From Rhizorhabdus sp. (GTDB lineage: Bacteria; Pseudomonadota; Alphaproteobacteria; Sphingomonadales; Sphingomonadaceae): 6,656 bases of DNA. This document shows, piece by piece, positions 6,634 through 6,656 of the stretch; the first letter of the stretch is position 1, and the number at the start of each line of letters is the position of its first letter. A model generated the notes under the pieces. The model did no database searches, had not been told where the DNA came from, and worked only from the letters and a program-made list of their open reading frames with translations. The position numbers and the translations under genes are program-made. The stretch spans positions 1 to 6,656 of the forward strand of contig SCUQ01000153.1 of the NCBI GenBank assembly GCA_004297635.1, in the 5' to 3' direction.

Positions 6634-6656
6634 GCCGGCGCCTGCAACGCGCCGGC
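6634..6656 (+). terminator. GC-rich inverted repeat after btuB, possible terminator cut by window edge
   Basis: GCCGGCGC (6634-6641) and GCGCCGGC (6649-6656) are perfect complements around a seven-base loop, starting 11 bases after the btuB stop. The position and stem suit a rho-independent terminator, but the T-tract that would confirm it lies beyond the window. Confidence 0.45.

Overview
This window reads as a high-GC chromosome segment from an alphaproteobacterium, most likely a sphingomonad (Sphingomonas, Sphingobium or a relative). That assignment is an inference from codon use, from the style of the two-partner secretion pair, and from a long TonB-dependent receptor under a B12 riboswitch; no marker gene is present to fix the genus.

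Layout. (1) Positions 1-2369, minus strand: the first 789 codons of a large secreted two-partner secretion exoprotein (TpsA, filamentous-haemagglutinin type), which runs off the left edge. It has a signal peptide, a TPS secretion domain and then at least eight copies of a degenerate repeat of about 42 residues. (2) Positions 2369-4204, minus strand: its outer-membrane transporter (TpsB, ShlB/FhaC/HecB family). The tpsB stop and the tpsA start share one base (TAATG), so the pair is a tightly coupled tpsB-tpsA operon. (3) Positions 4205-4753: a divergent intergenic region of about 550 bp without a credible gene but rich in RNA and DNA structure. It holds a complete cobalamin riboswitch (about 4432-4612) with a clear expression platform (4662-4746), plus two inverted-repeat structures nearer tpsB that the riboswitch does not explain. 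(4) Positions 4754-6622, plus strand: btuB, the TonB-dependent cobalamin receptor, with a signal peptide, TonB box, plug and barrel. A GC-rich inverted repeat at the right edge may be its terminator.

How the parts work together. TpsB would recognise the TPS domain of TpsA in the periplasm and thread the repeat-rich chain through the outer membrane to the cell surface. Separately, BtuB imports B12 across the outer membrane, and the riboswitch should shut off btuB translation when B12 is plentiful. Nothing in the sequence links the two systems functionally beyond sharing a divergent intergenic region.

The most useful new observations are the three mutually exclusive hairpins downstream of the B12 aptamer, which form a readable on/off switch ending in a hairpin over the btuB ribosome binding site; the nested 18-bp-paired structure at 4356-4409 with no assigned role; and the near-constant spacing of the TpsA repeats. 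I see no insertion sequence, CRISPR array, tRNA or rRNA.
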